Part shown: one piece after another, positions 43,402 to 52,860 of the stretch
How positions within the stretch are numbered: the stretch's first letter is position 1
How the letters are laid out: every line of letters begins with the position of its first letter
Assembly (NCBI RefSeq): GCF_900182745.1
Contig: NZ_FXTY01000001.1
Span: 310,001 to 374,000 of the forward strand
Length of the DNA stretch: 64,000 bases
Source: Shimia sagamensis
Lineage (GTDB): Bacteria > Pseudomonadota > Alphaproteobacteria > Rhodobacterales > Rhodobacteraceae
Reading direction: 5' to 3'
The notes under the pieces: generated by a model
The model's database searches: none
What the model saw: only the letters and a program-made list of their open reading frames with translations
What the model was told of the DNA's origin: nothing
Position numbers and translations under genes: made by a program

Positions 43402-44247
43402 GTGATAGGCAGAATCATTGGCGCGGCAACGCGCGCGGGACTGGTGGCATTGCTGTTTGCCTTGCCAGCCATCATCTTGCCATCGGTGAGCGAAGACGTG
43501 GTGCATATTGTGCTGCTGTTTGCGATCTTCTCCTCGTTGCTGGTGTTCATCGAATATGTGACCACCGCGCCGTCTTTCATCGAATTCCGCCACGCCCCGC
43601 CGTTCAACCGGCTGCGGTTCCTGGCAATTTTCTTCACTGTCTTTGCGCTCTCTGTGATTGCGCGCGGCGAAGTGGCACCCAATGCCTTCACCGCTTTTCT
43701 GCATGCGCTTGGCATCATTGTGGGTGACGCGATTGATTTCCCCTACTCCCCTGTGCGCCTGATGGTGATCATGCTGCCAGAGGACGCCACACGGGAATTG
43801 ATCACCGAGGTGCGGACGGCGTCTGGCCTCAGCTATTTGATCTCGCTGATGACGCTGGCGGTGTTCTACTTCTTTGTGCGCGTGCTGGAATGGCCCGCAC
43901 GCAATGGGGCGTTTAACGTCTGGATCAACCTGCCGCTGTTTGACCCGACCGCGGGCGGCGATGTGCTGCCACGGCTGCAGCGGGATGGCCGTCTTAACAT
44001 TGCGTTAGGATTTCTTATGCCATTCTTAATCCCGGCGATCATTCAGATGATGTCGGACCTGATTGATCCGATCTACTTAAGCGATCCGATGACAATGATT
44101 TGGACCATCAGCGCATGGGCATTCATTCCCGCCAGCATGATCATGCGCGGCATCGCCATGACCCGCGTGGCCACCATGATCGACGAAAACCGCCGTCGCG
44201 CCTATGCCGCGTCACGCGGCGCACATCCGGTGTCCTCAGCCGCCTGA
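43402..44247 (+). CDS. Conserved multi-helix membrane protein
   Basis: I do not recognise this 281-residue protein. It has about six hydrophobic helices (residues 4-27, 30-50, 70-88, 140-160, 200-222, 230-250) and a basic C-terminus. It starts with GTG at 43402. Its last codons overlap the start of the following phosphodiesterase-fold gene, so the two form an operon and the pair may act together at the membrane. Confidence 0.65.
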   Translation: MIGRIIGAATRAGLVALLFALPAIILPSVSEDVVHIVLLFAIFSSLLVFIEYVTTAPSFIEFRHAPPFNRLRFLAIFFTVFALSVIARGEVAPNAFTAFLHALGIIVGDAIDFPYSPVRLMVIMLPEDATRELITEVRTASGLSYLISLMTLAVFYFFVRVLEWPARNGAFNVWINLPLFDPTAGGDVLPRLQRDGRLNIALGFLMPFLIPAIIQMMSDLIDPIYLSDPMTMIWTISAWAFIPASMIMRGIAMTRVATMIDENRRRAYAASRGAHPVSSAA

Positions 44248-45260
44248 TCGGCCTTCTTTTCTTTGTGACATGCGCCCATGCGGAAACCATCCGCGTGGCG
44301 ACTTATGATGTGGAGCTGTCCCGCAAGGGGCCGGGGTTGATGCTGCGCGACATCACGCGAGATGATCCGCAGGTTGTGGCGATCACGCAGGTGGTGACCC
44401 ACCTCAGGCCAGACGTGCTGTTTCTGCAAGGTGTGGACTATGACGCCGATTTGCTAGGAGCCAAGGCGCTGCGCGATCAGTTTGGGAAAGGCGGCTTGTA
44501 CTATCCGCATGTCTTTGCACTGCCTCCCAACACCGGCATTCCCACTGGCTTGGACATGAACGGCGACGGACGGCTACACACGCCTGCAGATGCGCAAGGC
44601 TATGGCAAGTTTCGCGGGGCAAGCGGCATGGTGGTGCTGTCACGCTGGCCGTTTGGGGATGCGCGGGATTTCAGTACGCTGCTGTGGCGCGAGTTGCCCG
44701 AGGCCACGCTGCCCGAAGTGAATGGGCAACCGTTCCCCTCCGAGGAGGCGCAAGACATTCAGCGCCTGTCGTCCAAAGGCCATTGGGTATTGCCGGTTCA
44801 GCATCCAGTCAAGCTGGTGACGCTATTTCTATTTGCTGCGGGACCTCCGGTATTTGACGGACCAGAGGATCAGAACGGGCTCCGCAATGCCGACGAAATC
44901 CGGCTGTGGACTCATCTAATGAACGGTAAACTTGGCCCCATGCCCGAGCCGCCGTTTGTCTTGATGGGCGGGGCGAACCTTGATCCAGAAAAAGGCGAAG
45001 GGCAACACGCGGCCATTCAGGCGCTGCTCAACGATCCACGTCTACAAGACCCGTTGGCACAAGCTGGCCCAACTGTGGATTGGCGCGAGCCGACGCCGGG
45101 AGATCTGCGGGTCGATTATGTCTTGCCCGGCATCGATCTGAAGGTGACCGACGCCGGGGAATTTTGGCCCAAACCCGATGAACCGGCCTATGAGCTGCTG
45201 GCAAAAAAAGACATCAAAGCCAGCCGCCATCATATGGTTTGGGTCGACATCGATTTTTGA
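44244..45260 (+). CDS. Endonuclease/exonuclease/phosphatase-fold protein with altered active site
   Basis: The product is about 338 residues. The signal peptide IGLLFFVTCAHA leads directly into ETIRVATYDVELSRKGPG. The fold marks DVLFLQGVDYDADLLG, GKFRGASGMVVLSRWP, LMGGANLDP and ASRHHMVWVDIDF are all there. The metal-binding Glu (usually LQE) is Gly, and GDxN is GGAN. No ATG or GTG gives a sensible signal peptide; a CTG at 44244 overlaps the upstream stop as CTGA and is the likely start. It is exported. Its 3' end overlaps the convergent epimerase-like gene by 31 bp. Confidence 0.65.
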   Translation: MIGLLFFVTCAHAETIRVATYDVELSRKGPGLMLRDITRDDPQVVAITQVVTHLRPDVLFLQGVDYDADLLGAKALRDQFGKGGLYYPHVFALPPNTGIPTGLDMNGDGRLHTPADAQGYGKFRGASGMVVLSRWPFGDARDFSTLLWRELPEATLPEVNGQPFPSEEAQDIQRLSSKGHWVLPVQHPVKLVTLFLFAAGPPVFDGPEDQNGLRNADEIRLWTHLMNGKLGPMPEPPFVLMGGANLDPEKGEGQHAAIQALLNDPRLQDPLAQAGPTVDWREPTPGDLRVDYVLPGIDLKVTDAGEFWPKPDEPAYELLAKKDIKASRHHMVWVDIDF

Positions 45261-46126
45261 GGCACAGCTGTCTCTGGCAGCGCAGAGGCCAACGCCTTGT
45301 GTAGCTCCGTGGCTGCAAACTCCGGCAACAGCTCCTTAAACCGTGCGCCGTCCAAGCGATGGGGGGTGTTCCACAGGTAGCGCATCTCCAGCAGATGTGG
45401 CGCCAGTTTCCACACTGGTGAAGCCAGCTGAATAGCCCACCACGCCATGGATTTGACCTTCAGCGACTGCCCCAAAACCTGCTCCAGCGCCTGAGTTAAC
45501 GCATTCCCGGTCAAGGTGTACCCCGGAAACGGCACATCCTCGAACCGGTTCAGCTGGTCGCGCTTTTCCGCCAACATCACGGCCGCACGACACAAATCTG
45601 GCAGGTACGCCCAAGCATGATCCACATCCCGCTTGCCGGGGTAGGTCAGCACGCCACGGCCAATCTTCGGCGTCATGATCATGTCAAACCAATTGCCTGA
45701 GGCTTCAGTGTCGATGAAATCTCCGGCGCGCAGAATGATCGTGCGCACCTCACTAAAGCGATAGGCCCGCTCCATCTCTCGCCGGATTTGGCCCAGAGGG
45801 TTTTGCGCTTGATGCGGTGTGGTCACGCCCCAAGGGCTTGGAGTGCCTTTGCCAAAAACATAGACATTGCCGGGAACAATCACTGTCGCATCAACCAACC
45901 TTGCCGCGGCGATCACCTCGTCATGCAATCTCGGCACTTGGGTGGCCCAATCAAAATACTGTGGGTTCCAGGCGTTCACGATCACCTGCACCCCGTGCAC
46001 GGCCTCTCGCAGTTTATCTCTGCTGCGATCAAAGCGGCGCACGTTCCAACCTGCCTTGGCAAAAGCCTGCGCGGCGTTGCGTCCAAACCGGCCATTTGCG
46101 CCAAGTATCAAAACGGTGTCTGCCAT
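45230..46126 (-). CDS. NAD(P)-dependent epimerase/dehydratase-family protein
   Basis: This 298-residue Rossmann-fold protein starts ADTVLILGANGRFGRNAAQAFAKAGW with the NAD(P) motif GANGRFG. It continues with VNAWNPQYFDWA and the late-SDR-type NVYVFGKGTPSPW. The YxxxK dyad is not evident. It probably acts on a nucleotide sugar or works as a small-molecule reductase. It is divergent from a LysR-type gene, its likely regulator. The ATG at 46126 is the family start. Confidence 0.78.
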   Translation of the reverse strand: MADTVLILGANGRFGRNAAQAFAKAGWNVRRFDRSRDKLREAVHGVQVIVNAWNPQYFDWATQVPRLHDEVIAAARLVDATVIVPGNVYVFGKGTPSPWGVTTPHQAQNPLGQIRREMERAYRFSEVRTIILRAGDFIDTEASGNWFDMIMTPKIGRGVLTYPGKRDVDHAWAYLPDLCRAAVMLAEKRDQLNRFEDVPFPGYTLTGNALTQALEQVLGQSLKVKSMAWWAIQLASPVWKLAPHLLEMRYLWNTPHRLDGARFKELLPEFAATELHKALASALPETAVPQKSMSTQTI

Positions 46127-46211
46127 GGTCTGTCTCCTGCTGTCTGGCGTCCTGAAACAAACATGCGGCATACGCCTGCAGATAGGTATTGGCGAAATTC
46201 GCAGCCGTGCT

Positions 46212-46225
46212 ATTCATAAATGAAT
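46212..46225. promoter_or_regulatory. ATTCAT/ATGAAT dyad at the LysR start
   Basis: ATTCAT-AA-ATGAAT overlaps the LysR start codon (46224). The divergent spacer is only 97 bp. It could be an autoregulatory site or part of the LysR box; no ribosome site is seen before the ATG. Confidence 0.4.
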
Positions 46226-47120
46226 GGAAAAGACCCTCTCAAACCTCGACTGGTCATTGATCCAGTCCTTCCTGGCTGTGGCCCAAACTGGCTCCCTGTC
46301 AGGCGCCGCGCGGCAGCTCAACGCCTCTCAACCCACATTGGGCCGCCACATCAAAACCCTGGAAGACACGCTGAAGGTCGAAGTATTTCATCGGCACGCC
46401 CGCGGCTTTGAATTGACGGACACCGGCCAAGCCTTGTTGGCCCCTGCCCAACGCATGGCGGCCGCAATGGCCGATCTGTCGCTGGCTGCAGCGGGCGGGG
46501 AAACCGACCTTGCCGGCACCGTGCGCATCGCCACCTCTGTCTTCATGGCACATCACGTGATGCCCGACATCCTTGCCGACCTGCGTCAACAGGAACCGCA
46601 AATCCAGATTGAGCTGGTGCCGTCTGATGACTCCCAAAACCTTCTGTTTCGCGAAGCCGACATTGCTGTGCGCATGTACCGGCCTGAGCAGCTCGACATG
46701 ATCACCAAACATCTGGGTGACATCGAACTGGGCATGTTTGCCGCCGAGAGCTACATCGCTCGCAAAGGCCGTCCCACGGGAGCCGAGGATCTGCCGCACC
46801 ACGACATTGTCGGCTATGACGCCAATGACGACATCATCCGCGAAATGCGCCGCATGGGTATCCCTGCCAATCGGGACTGGTTTGCGGTGCGCTGTGACCA
46901 TCAAACCACCTATTGGGAATTGGTGCGCGCAGGCTGTGGCTTGGGGTTTTGTCAGAGCCACATTGCCCGCCAAACTCTGGGAATCGAAGAGATCCCGCTT
47001 GGCTTTCCACTGCCACTTCTGCCGGTTTGGCTCACCGCCCATGAAAGCCTGCGCCACACCCCGCGCATTTCCCGCGTTTGGAGCCTGCTTGAGAGCGCAT
47101 TAAAGCCCTTTGTTTCTTGA
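46224..47120 (+). CDS. LysR-type transcriptional regulator
   Basis: The 298-residue protein has an N-terminal winged helix (LSNLDWSLIQSFLAVAQTGSLSGAARQLNASQPTLGRHIKTLED) and a periplasmic-binding-like effector domain (TVRIATSVFMAHHVMP). It is shorter on the effector side than many LTTRs but complete. Being divergent from the epimerase-like gene it probably controls that gene and itself. Confidence 0.85.
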   Translation: MEKTLSNLDWSLIQSFLAVAQTGSLSGAARQLNASQPTLGRHIKTLEDTLKVEVFHRHARGFELTDTGQALLAPAQRMAAAMADLSLAAAGGETDLAGTVRIATSVFMAHHVMPDILADLRQQEPQIQIELVPSDDSQNLLFREADIAVRMYRPEQLDMITKHLGDIELGMFAAESYIARKGRPTGAEDLPHHDIVGYDANDDIIREMRRMGIPANRDWFAVRCDHQTTYWELVRAGCGLGFCQSHIARQTLGIEEIPLGFPLPLLPVWLTAHESLRHTPRISRVWSLLESALKPFVS

Positions 47121-47178
47121 TCTTTCACACGTCACTCGGTAACCCGTAGCGAACCTATTTGATCAAGGACGCATCCCA

Positions 47179-48282
47179 ATGAGCACCCCTTCGCTTCTCA
47201 TCCTCGCTGGCGACGGCATCGGCCCCGAAGTCATGACCGAAGTTCAGCGCATTATTGGCTGGTTTGGTGACAAACGTGGCCTGAAATTTGACGTGAGCGA
47301 AGACCTTGTTGGCGGCGCAGCGTATGACAAACACGGCGTGCCGCTGCATGACGACACCATGGCGAAAGCGCAAGAAGTGGACGCGGTTCTGCTTGGTGCT
47401 GTGGGTGGCCCTAAATACGACGATCTCGACTTCTCCGTGAAGCCAGAGCGCGGCCTGCTGCGCCTGCGCAAAGAGATGGATCTGTTTGCCAACCTGCGCC
47501 CGGCACAGTGTTTTGACGCGCTGGCAGATTTTTCCTCGCTGAAAACCGACATCGTTGCTGGCCTGGACATCATGATCGTGCGCGAGCTGACCTCCGGCGT
47601 CTATTTCGGTGAGCCGCGCGGTATCTTTGAAGAAGGCAACGAACGGGTTGGCATCAACACCCAGCGCTACACCGAATCCGAGATCGAGCGTGGCGCACGT
47701 GCGGCGTTTGAACTGGCTATGAAGCGCGACAAGCGTCTGTGCTCCATGGAAAAAGCCAACGTGATGGAAAGCGGCATTCTGTGGCGCGACGTTGTGACCG
47801 AAGTCTCCAAAGACTACCCAGAGGTCGAGCTGTCCCATATGTATGCCGACAACGGCGCGATGCAGCTGGTGCGCGCACCTAAGCAGTTTGACGTGATCTA
47901 CACCGACAACCTGTTTGGCGACATTCTCTCAGATTGTGCGGCGATGCTAACCGGTTCGCTGGGCATGCTGCCCTCCGCCTCCCTTGGTGCGCCAATGGAT
48001 AACGGCCGTCCAAAAGCCATGTATGAGCCCGTACATGGCTCCGCACCAGACATCACAGGTCAGGCCAAAGCCAACCCATGTGCCTGTGTGCTCTCCTTCG
48101 CTATGGCCCTGCGTTACTCCTTTGATCAAGGTGCAGAAGCCGACCGACTGGAAGCGGCTGTGGAGAAAGTTCTCGCCGATGGTGTGCGCACCGCGGACCT
48201 GATGCAAGCGGATGGTGGCACCCCGGTGTCCACCTCTGAGATGGGCGACGCCCTGCTGGCCGCTCTGGACGCCAGCCTGTAA
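47179..48282 (+). CDS. leuB: 3-isopropylmalate dehydrogenase
   Basis: This 367-residue enzyme oxidises 3-isopropylmalate in leucine synthesis with NAD. Marks are [60 protein letters not shown], and [28 protein letters not shown]. It is separated from leuCD by about 6.5 kb of unrelated genes but lies on the same strand. A hairpin terminator follows 27 bp after the stop. Confidence 0.96.
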   Translation: MSTPSLLILAGDGIGPEVMTEVQRIIGWFGDKRGLKFDVSEDLVGGAAYDKHGVPLHDDTMAKAQEVDAVLLGAVGGPKYDDLDFSVKPERGLLRLRKEMDLFANLRPAQCFDALADFSSLKTDIVAGLDIMIVRELTSGVYFGEPRGIFEEGNERVGINTQRYTESEIERGARAAFELAMKRDKRLCSMEKANVMESGILWRDVVTEVSKDYPEVELSHMYADNGAMQLVRAPKQFDVIYTDNLFGDILSDCAAMLTGSLGMLPSASLGAPMDNGRPKAMYEPVHGSAPDITGQAKANPCACVLSFAMALRYSFDQGAEADRLEAAVEKVLADGVRTADLMQADGGTPVSTSEMGDALLAALDASL

Positions 48283-48308
48283 GCACAGGCGTTATCTGCG
48301 AAAAAACA

Positions 48309-48332
48309 AAAGGCGTCCTTTGGGGCGCCTTT
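48309..48332 (+). terminator. Terminator after leuB
   Basis: A 10-bp stem (48309-48318 with 48323-48332, one G-T pair) with loop TTTG is followed by ACCTTATT. The U tract is weak. Confidence 0.7.
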
Positions 48333-48396
48333 ACCTTATTGGCAATTTGTTTTCCGACAGAATGTGCAACCTGCTACGTTTTATCATAAGTGGTTT

Positions 48397-49047
48397 ATGA
48401 GGACGGTTATGAAGCATCTGATTGGGGGCGCCCTGACGCTTGTATTAAGCACTGCAGCCTCCGCAGAAACGTTCAAGGCCGATGTCTGGGCGGACAACTG
48501 GTTTGCGCTATACGCCAATCGGTCGTTGGTGGCGGAGGACCGGATTTCCATCAACACAGAACGTTCGTTTAATGCCGAAAGCTTCACCTTCCAGGCCGAA
48601 CGTCCCTTTATGTTGGCGCTGATTGCCAAGGATTTCAAAGAGAACGATACCGGCTTGGAATACATCGGCACCAACAAACAACAGATGGGGGATGGCGGTG
48701 TGATCCTGCAGGTCAAGGATGCAGCCGGAAACATTGTGGCTGTGTCAGACAAGGACTGGCGCTGCAAAGTCATCCATGAAGCCCCACTCAACAAATCTTG
48801 CGCCAAAGAACGCACCCCTCGTGTTGGCGAAGGCCCTTGTGGATTTGAGGCAAGTGAACCACCACGCGGTTGGACAGCAGAATACTTCGACGATTCCGAT
48901 TGGCCCCGCGCCACGGAATACAAAAAGCGTCAGGTCCGTCCCAAAGATGGCTACGACAAAGTCGATTGGCACCGCAAAGCGGAGTTCATCTGGGGACCGG
49001 ATCTGGAAACCAACAACACGCTGATTTGTCGACTGATTGTGAACTGA
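48397..49047 (+). CDS. Secreted protein with galactose-binding-like features
   Basis: The product is about 216 residues. A signal peptide (MKHLIGGALTLVLSTAASA) precedes a beta-rich mature domain: WADNWFALYANRSLVAEDR, RPFMLALIAKDF, and PRGWTAEYFDDSDWPRATEY...EFIWGPDLETNNTLICR. The YFDDSDWP segment is reminiscent of galactose-binding-like modules. I cannot name the family. Start 48397 (MRTVMKH) or 48409 (MKH). Confidence 0.65.
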   Translation: MRTVMKHLIGGALTLVLSTAASAETFKADVWADNWFALYANRSLVAEDRISINTERSFNAESFTFQAERPFMLALIAKDFKENDTGLEYIGTNKQQMGDGGVILQVKDAAGNIVAVSDKDWRCKVIHEAPLNKSCAKERTPRVGEGPCGFEASEPPRGWTAEYFDDSDWPRATEYKKRQVRPKDGYDKVDWHRKAEFIWGPDLETNNTLICRLIVN

Positions 49048-49167
49048 TCACTCCTTTGCCTGGCCCCCGCGCCCGCCTTATTGGGGTGCCGCCCGCGTCA
49101 GTGCTATTTATGGTTGATTTATTGCTTTAGCCTGATATCCAAAATTGAACTGGATTAAGGCATTGCT

Positions 49168-50061
49168 ATGAAACGTATACTTTCGGCTATTGTGCTGAGT
49201 TGTCTGGCCCACACGGGCCTGGCGAAACCCTTTGAAACGGTTTTTCCCGATGTTGAGTTTCAGGACAAATCCGACCCAATTTTCGCAATTTTATCCTCCA
49301 TGGATTACCAACAGGGGCGGATCGACCTGCCCGGCGGACAGGCCTATCTGGATGTGCCAGACGACTACTATTATCTGTCCCCAGCCGACACGAACACGGT
49401 TTTGGTGGATCTTTGGGGCAACCCCAACGGCGACAGCCTAGGCATGATTTTCCCCGTCAGCTACACGCCACTGGACGAAAACGCCTGGGGCGCAATTTTG
49501 AGCTGGGATGATATCGGTTATGTGTCTGACAAAGACGCCGCCACCATCGATTATGACGACCTGCTGCGCTCCATGCAGAAAGACACTTTGGCAGAAAACG
49601 AGTGGCGGGTGTCCAACGGCTACGAGAAAATCACTCTGGAGGGCTGGGCCGAGGCGCCCAAATACGACGTCGCTGTGCGCAAACTACACTGGGCGCAAGA
49701 ACTGGCCTTTGACGGCGCGCCGGTGAATACGCTCAACTACAATCTGCGTGCGCTTGGCCGAAAAGGGGTGTTGCAGCTGAATTTTGTGGCCGGCATGTAT
49801 CAGTTGGAAGAGGTCAAGACAGCCTTGCCTTCTGTGGCCAAGATGACCGCATTTCAGGAAGGCGCCCGCTATGCTGATTTTGACCCCTCCATCGATCAAG
49901 TGGCCGCCATTGGCATTGGTGGATTGATCGCTGGCAAGGTGGCCGCCAAAACCGGCCTAATTGCCGTGGCATTGATCTTTCTGAAAAAGTTCTGGTTTTT
50001 TGCCCTGCTCCCAATTGCTTGGTTGCGCAGCTGGGTCGCAAAGCGCAAGACCGGAGCCTGA
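49168..50061 (+). CDS. DUF2167-family membrane protein
   Basis: The 297-residue protein has a signal peptide (KRILSAIVLSCLAHTGLA), an extracytoplasmic domain (GRIDLPGGQAYLDVPDDYYYLSPADTNTVLVDLWGNP, YVSDKDAATIDYDDLLRSMQK, VRKLHWAQELAF) and C-terminal membrane helices (LIAVALIFLKKFWFFALLPIAWL). The pattern is that of DUF2167, whose function is not established. It stands alone before the convergent MCE operon. Confidence 0.82.
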   Translation: MKRILSAIVLSCLAHTGLAKPFETVFPDVEFQDKSDPIFAILSSMDYQQGRIDLPGGQAYLDVPDDYYYLSPADTNTVLVDLWGNPNGDSLGMIFPVSYTPLDENAWGAILSWDDIGYVSDKDAATIDYDDLLRSMQKDTLAENEWRVSNGYEKITLEGWAEAPKYDVAVRKLHWAQELAFDGAPVNTLNYNLRALGRKGVLQLNFVAGMYQLEEVKTALPSVAKMTAFQEGARYADFDPSIDQVAAIGIGGLIAGKVAAKTGLIAVALIFLKKFWFFALLPIAWLRSWVAKRKTGA

Positions 50062-50083
50062 CAGAGCCCGCGCCAAAGCCTTG

Positions 50084-50746
50084 TTAGCGCAGGGCGGGAC
50101 GCGGATTGCGTTGGCCGTGGCTGTAGATTGTTTTCACGCTCCACTCCACTGCACGGCGCATGGTTTTGCCCAAGGCATCATCAAATGCCACCACCACGTC
50201 GCTCATCTCATCACTTGGCGACATCACGACCTTTTCAAAGGACTTGGAGCCAATAATGTGGTCGTCGTAGGCATCCACAATCTTGAGATTCATGCGCACG
50301 TGTATTTCCAGCGCACCACTTTCGGTCTCCACCGCTGGCAGGCGCGCTTGAAACTCCCGCAGATCTGACACAATCAGGAAATCCGGGCGCAACGCCACAG
50401 ACGAGCGGCCCACAGCGGCCACCTTGCCGCTGTTTTCAAAGCTCTCGATCAGCAATGTCTGCACAATCACCGGTGCGCGGTCGACCCAGCGGGCCACCGG
50501 CAGATACTCAAACTGATAGGGCGTTGGCTGCACCGCAATCTGGTCCGTGTCCACAGCGGCATGGGCAGTCGGCTCTTCGATCACAAGCTGATGACTGAGC
50601 CGGGGAAGCCCAGCGGAAAACGTGCTTTTGGGCGTCAATGTGTAGAGGTCCGTTGGCGCTGCGGCCCGGTTCAGTGTGCCCAGACTGCTGCATCCAGAAA
50701 GCACCACTGCGCCAATCAGCAATCCTGCCCATCTACATTGTGTCAT
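50084..50746 (-). CDS. ABC-type transport auxiliary lipoprotein (PqiC-like)
   Basis: The 220-residue lipoprotein has the lipobox VVLSGCSS near residue 20, then PTDLYTLTPKSTF and the family segment TPYQFEYLPVARWVDRAPVIVQTLLIESFENS. Such proteins sit at the outer membrane and complete MCE-type lipid transporters. It is the last gene of the four-gene operon and overlaps the MCE gene by four bases. Confidence 0.85.
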   Translation of the reverse strand: MTQCRWAGLLIGAVVLSGCSSLGTLNRAAAPTDLYTLTPKSTFSAGLPRLSHQLVIEEPTAHAAVDTDQIAVQPTPYQFEYLPVARWVDRAPVIVQTLLIESFENSGKVAAVGRSSVALRPDFLIVSDLREFQARLPAVETESGALEIHVRMNLKIVDAYDDHIIGSKSFEKVVMSPSDEMSDVVVAFDDALGKTMRRAVEWSVKTIYSHGQRNPRPALR

Positions 50747-52857
50747 CGGCTAAACTCCGATCCTTGCGTGCCCAGAAGAAACCGTGCCGGGTCGCGTTTG
50801 ATGCGTGCCACCAACCGGTCCAGATTGCCGACCAGATAGCGGGATTCTTCTATGAATTTCACAGTTTGCGGCAAACCTAGCCGCAAGAACTCAGACACCT
50901 GTCGCTCGTTGCGTTGCACAATACCGTCCACTGTACCCAACAGATTGGAAGCCGACTTGGACGCCGCAAGCACCTCATCTGCTGCCTTGTTGATGTCATC
51001 CGACACGCCGGTGACAGTGCCTGAGACGGCCGCAACAGCGCCGCTGATATCCGTCATGATCTGATCCACATCTTCGTCCAAAATGCGGTTCACGCCGCTG
51101 AAAGTGTCGCCTGCCGTATCTAGTGTGGCGTCTGCGGTTTCCATCGCCTGATAGATCGCTTCCAGCGTGCGGTTGGAGCGCTCAAACGTGTCGATTGCGG
51201 TCACCAAGGCCTCGCTGGCCTGTGGCGACAGCGTTGCCATTTGCCCGGTTGCATCCACGGCCAGCGTGTCGATGCTGGCGATCATCGTGTTGGCTGCCTG
51301 CGCGGCCTCAGAGATGTTTTCCACCACTTCCGGCAGGCGTTCATCCACGGTCACGTGAATGGCGTCTAATGCGCTGCGTGCACTGGCGGCAGCCTCGCGG
51401 GCATCCTCTACCATGTCTGTTGCGCCGCCGCGTACCAGCGTGTTCACCGCATCCGCTGTGTCATCCAGCGACCGCAGCATTTCATCAGACAGCTCCAACG
51501 CCTCGTTGAAATTCGCCAACGTGCCACGCGCCTCAACCAACCGCGCCGTCGCGGTTTCCAGCATCACGGTGCCTTGGTCCGTGATCTCCTGCACACCAGT
51601 TTCAATTGCCACCAGAGTTTCATTGGTTTGATCAATCAGCGGCGAGACCTTGGTGGTGGCCAAATCCCGCACCGTGGTCAGGGCTGCTGTCGCCTCATCC
51701 GCAAGCGGTTGCAGGTCCGTGTTCATAACGGTGGTGGCCGTATCCGAGGCCACCCGCACCGAATTGAGCGTGTCGGTCGCCGCATTTGTGGCCGTTTCAA
51801 AAGCGGAAATCGCGGTTTGGGTCTGCTCCACACGCGCCTGCACGCTGGTGCCCACTTCTTCATATCGTGTCATCAGGCTGGAGGCATCGGTGCCAACTTG
51901 GGCGATCTGAGTTTCCATCACGGCAGCCGTGTCCTGCACCTGCTGCACCAAGGCAGGCAAGCGCTCATCAATCAACGCCTGCGCTGATTGCATCGCGGAA
52001 ATCGCAGAAGGCTCCAAAACCGCAACCACATTTTCCAAGGCTGCCGCCGCATCCGCGCCACGTTGGATGAAATCTTTGAGGTCCTCTTTCATCAGGCCAT
52101 CAGCAGTGGCAAAGGCGCTTTCAGCATTTTCCAATGTGCCTTTGGTGCGGTCTGCCGCCTCCTTGATGGAGCCCAGCGCGCCCGTCGCCTCCACGAGTGT
52201 TTCCTCCGCCGTATCAGACAACGTCTCCAGCCGTGTGGTAAACGCCGCAATTTCCCGCGCCGCGCTGCCGACATCTTCAGACAGCTCTTCAAATTCCGCC
52301 AGCGTGCGATCCAGCCGTCCAGACGCACTTGCCAGATTGGCCAACAACTCATTCACCGCAGCGGTGTTTTCCTCGCTGACCACACTTTGCAAGTTTTCCA
52401 GCAGGCCAATCGCCTTTTCCATCAACTGCGGGGCGCCTTCGACCACCGATTGTAGGGCACTCTTCTCGGTGATGATTTCACCATATTGTGGCAAAGCAGC
52501 CGCGTCGATTGTGCCTCCTGACAGCGCCACAATGCTCACGCCCGTGACCCCCTGCCCCTGCAGTTTCGCAATCGTGTCGGTTTTTACCGGCGTGTCTGCC
52601 CCAACCTCGATGCGCACCCGCACCAGCGAAGGGTTCTCGTCATCCAGTTCCAGCATCACAACTTGGCCCACCGGCAGGCCATTGTAGCGCACGCTGCCCG
52701 CCATCCCGAGGCCGCCAACGTTCTCAAACAGCACGTCGTAGTAGGCGTATTGCTTTTCCAGATCGATCTTCGCGAGCCAGAGCACAAACAGGAACGAGCC
52801 AATCAGGCCGACCAGCGCGAACACCCCAATCAGGAGGTAGTTTGCCCGTGTCTCCAT
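50743..52857 (-). CDS. Long MCE (MlaD-like) protein
   Basis: This 704-residue protein has a membrane helix at residues about 8-28 (LLIGVFALVGLIGSFLFVLWLA), one MCE domain (ENVGGLGMAGSVRYNGLPVGQV...TKLQGQGVTGVSIVALSGG), and then about 550 residues of Ala/Glu/Thr-rich helices. Classical MlaD has about 180 residues, so the tail may form a long hydrophobic tube or coil spanning the periplasm, as proposed for MCE proteins such as PqiB-like or LetB-like. It is expected to shuttle lipids between membranes. Confidence 0.9.
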   Translation of the reverse strand: METRANYLLIGVFALVGLIGSFLFVLWLAKIDLEKQYAYYDVLFENVGGLGMAGSVRYNGLPVGQVVMLELDDENPSLVRVRIEVGADTPVKTDTIAKLQGQGVTGVSIVALSGGTIDAAALPQYGEIITEKSALQSVVEGAPQLMEKAIGLLENLQSVVSEENTAAVNELLANLASASGRLDRTLAEFEELSEDVGSAAREIAAFTTRLETLSDTAEETLVEATGALGSIKEAADRTKGTLENAESAFATADGLMKEDLKDFIQRGADAAAALENVVAVLEPSAISAMQSAQALIDERLPALVQQVQDTAAVMETQIAQVGTDASSLMTRYEEVGTSVQARVEQTQTAISAFETATNAATDTLNSVRVASDTATTVMNTDLQPLADEATAALTTVRDLATTKVSPLIDQTNETLVAIETGVQEITDQGTVMLETATARLVEARGTLANFNEALELSDEMLRSLDDTADAVNTLVRGGATDMVEDAREAAASARSALDAIHVTVDERLPEVVENISEAAQAANTMIASIDTLAVDATGQMATLSPQASEALVTAIDTFERSNRTLEAIYQAMETADATLDTAGDTFSGVNRILDEDVDQIMTDISGAVAAVSGTVTGVSDDINKAADEVLAASKSASNLLGTVDGIVQRNERQVSEFLRLGLPQTVKFIEESRYLVGNLDRLVARIKRDPARFLLGTQGSEFSR

Positions 52858-52860
52858 GCC

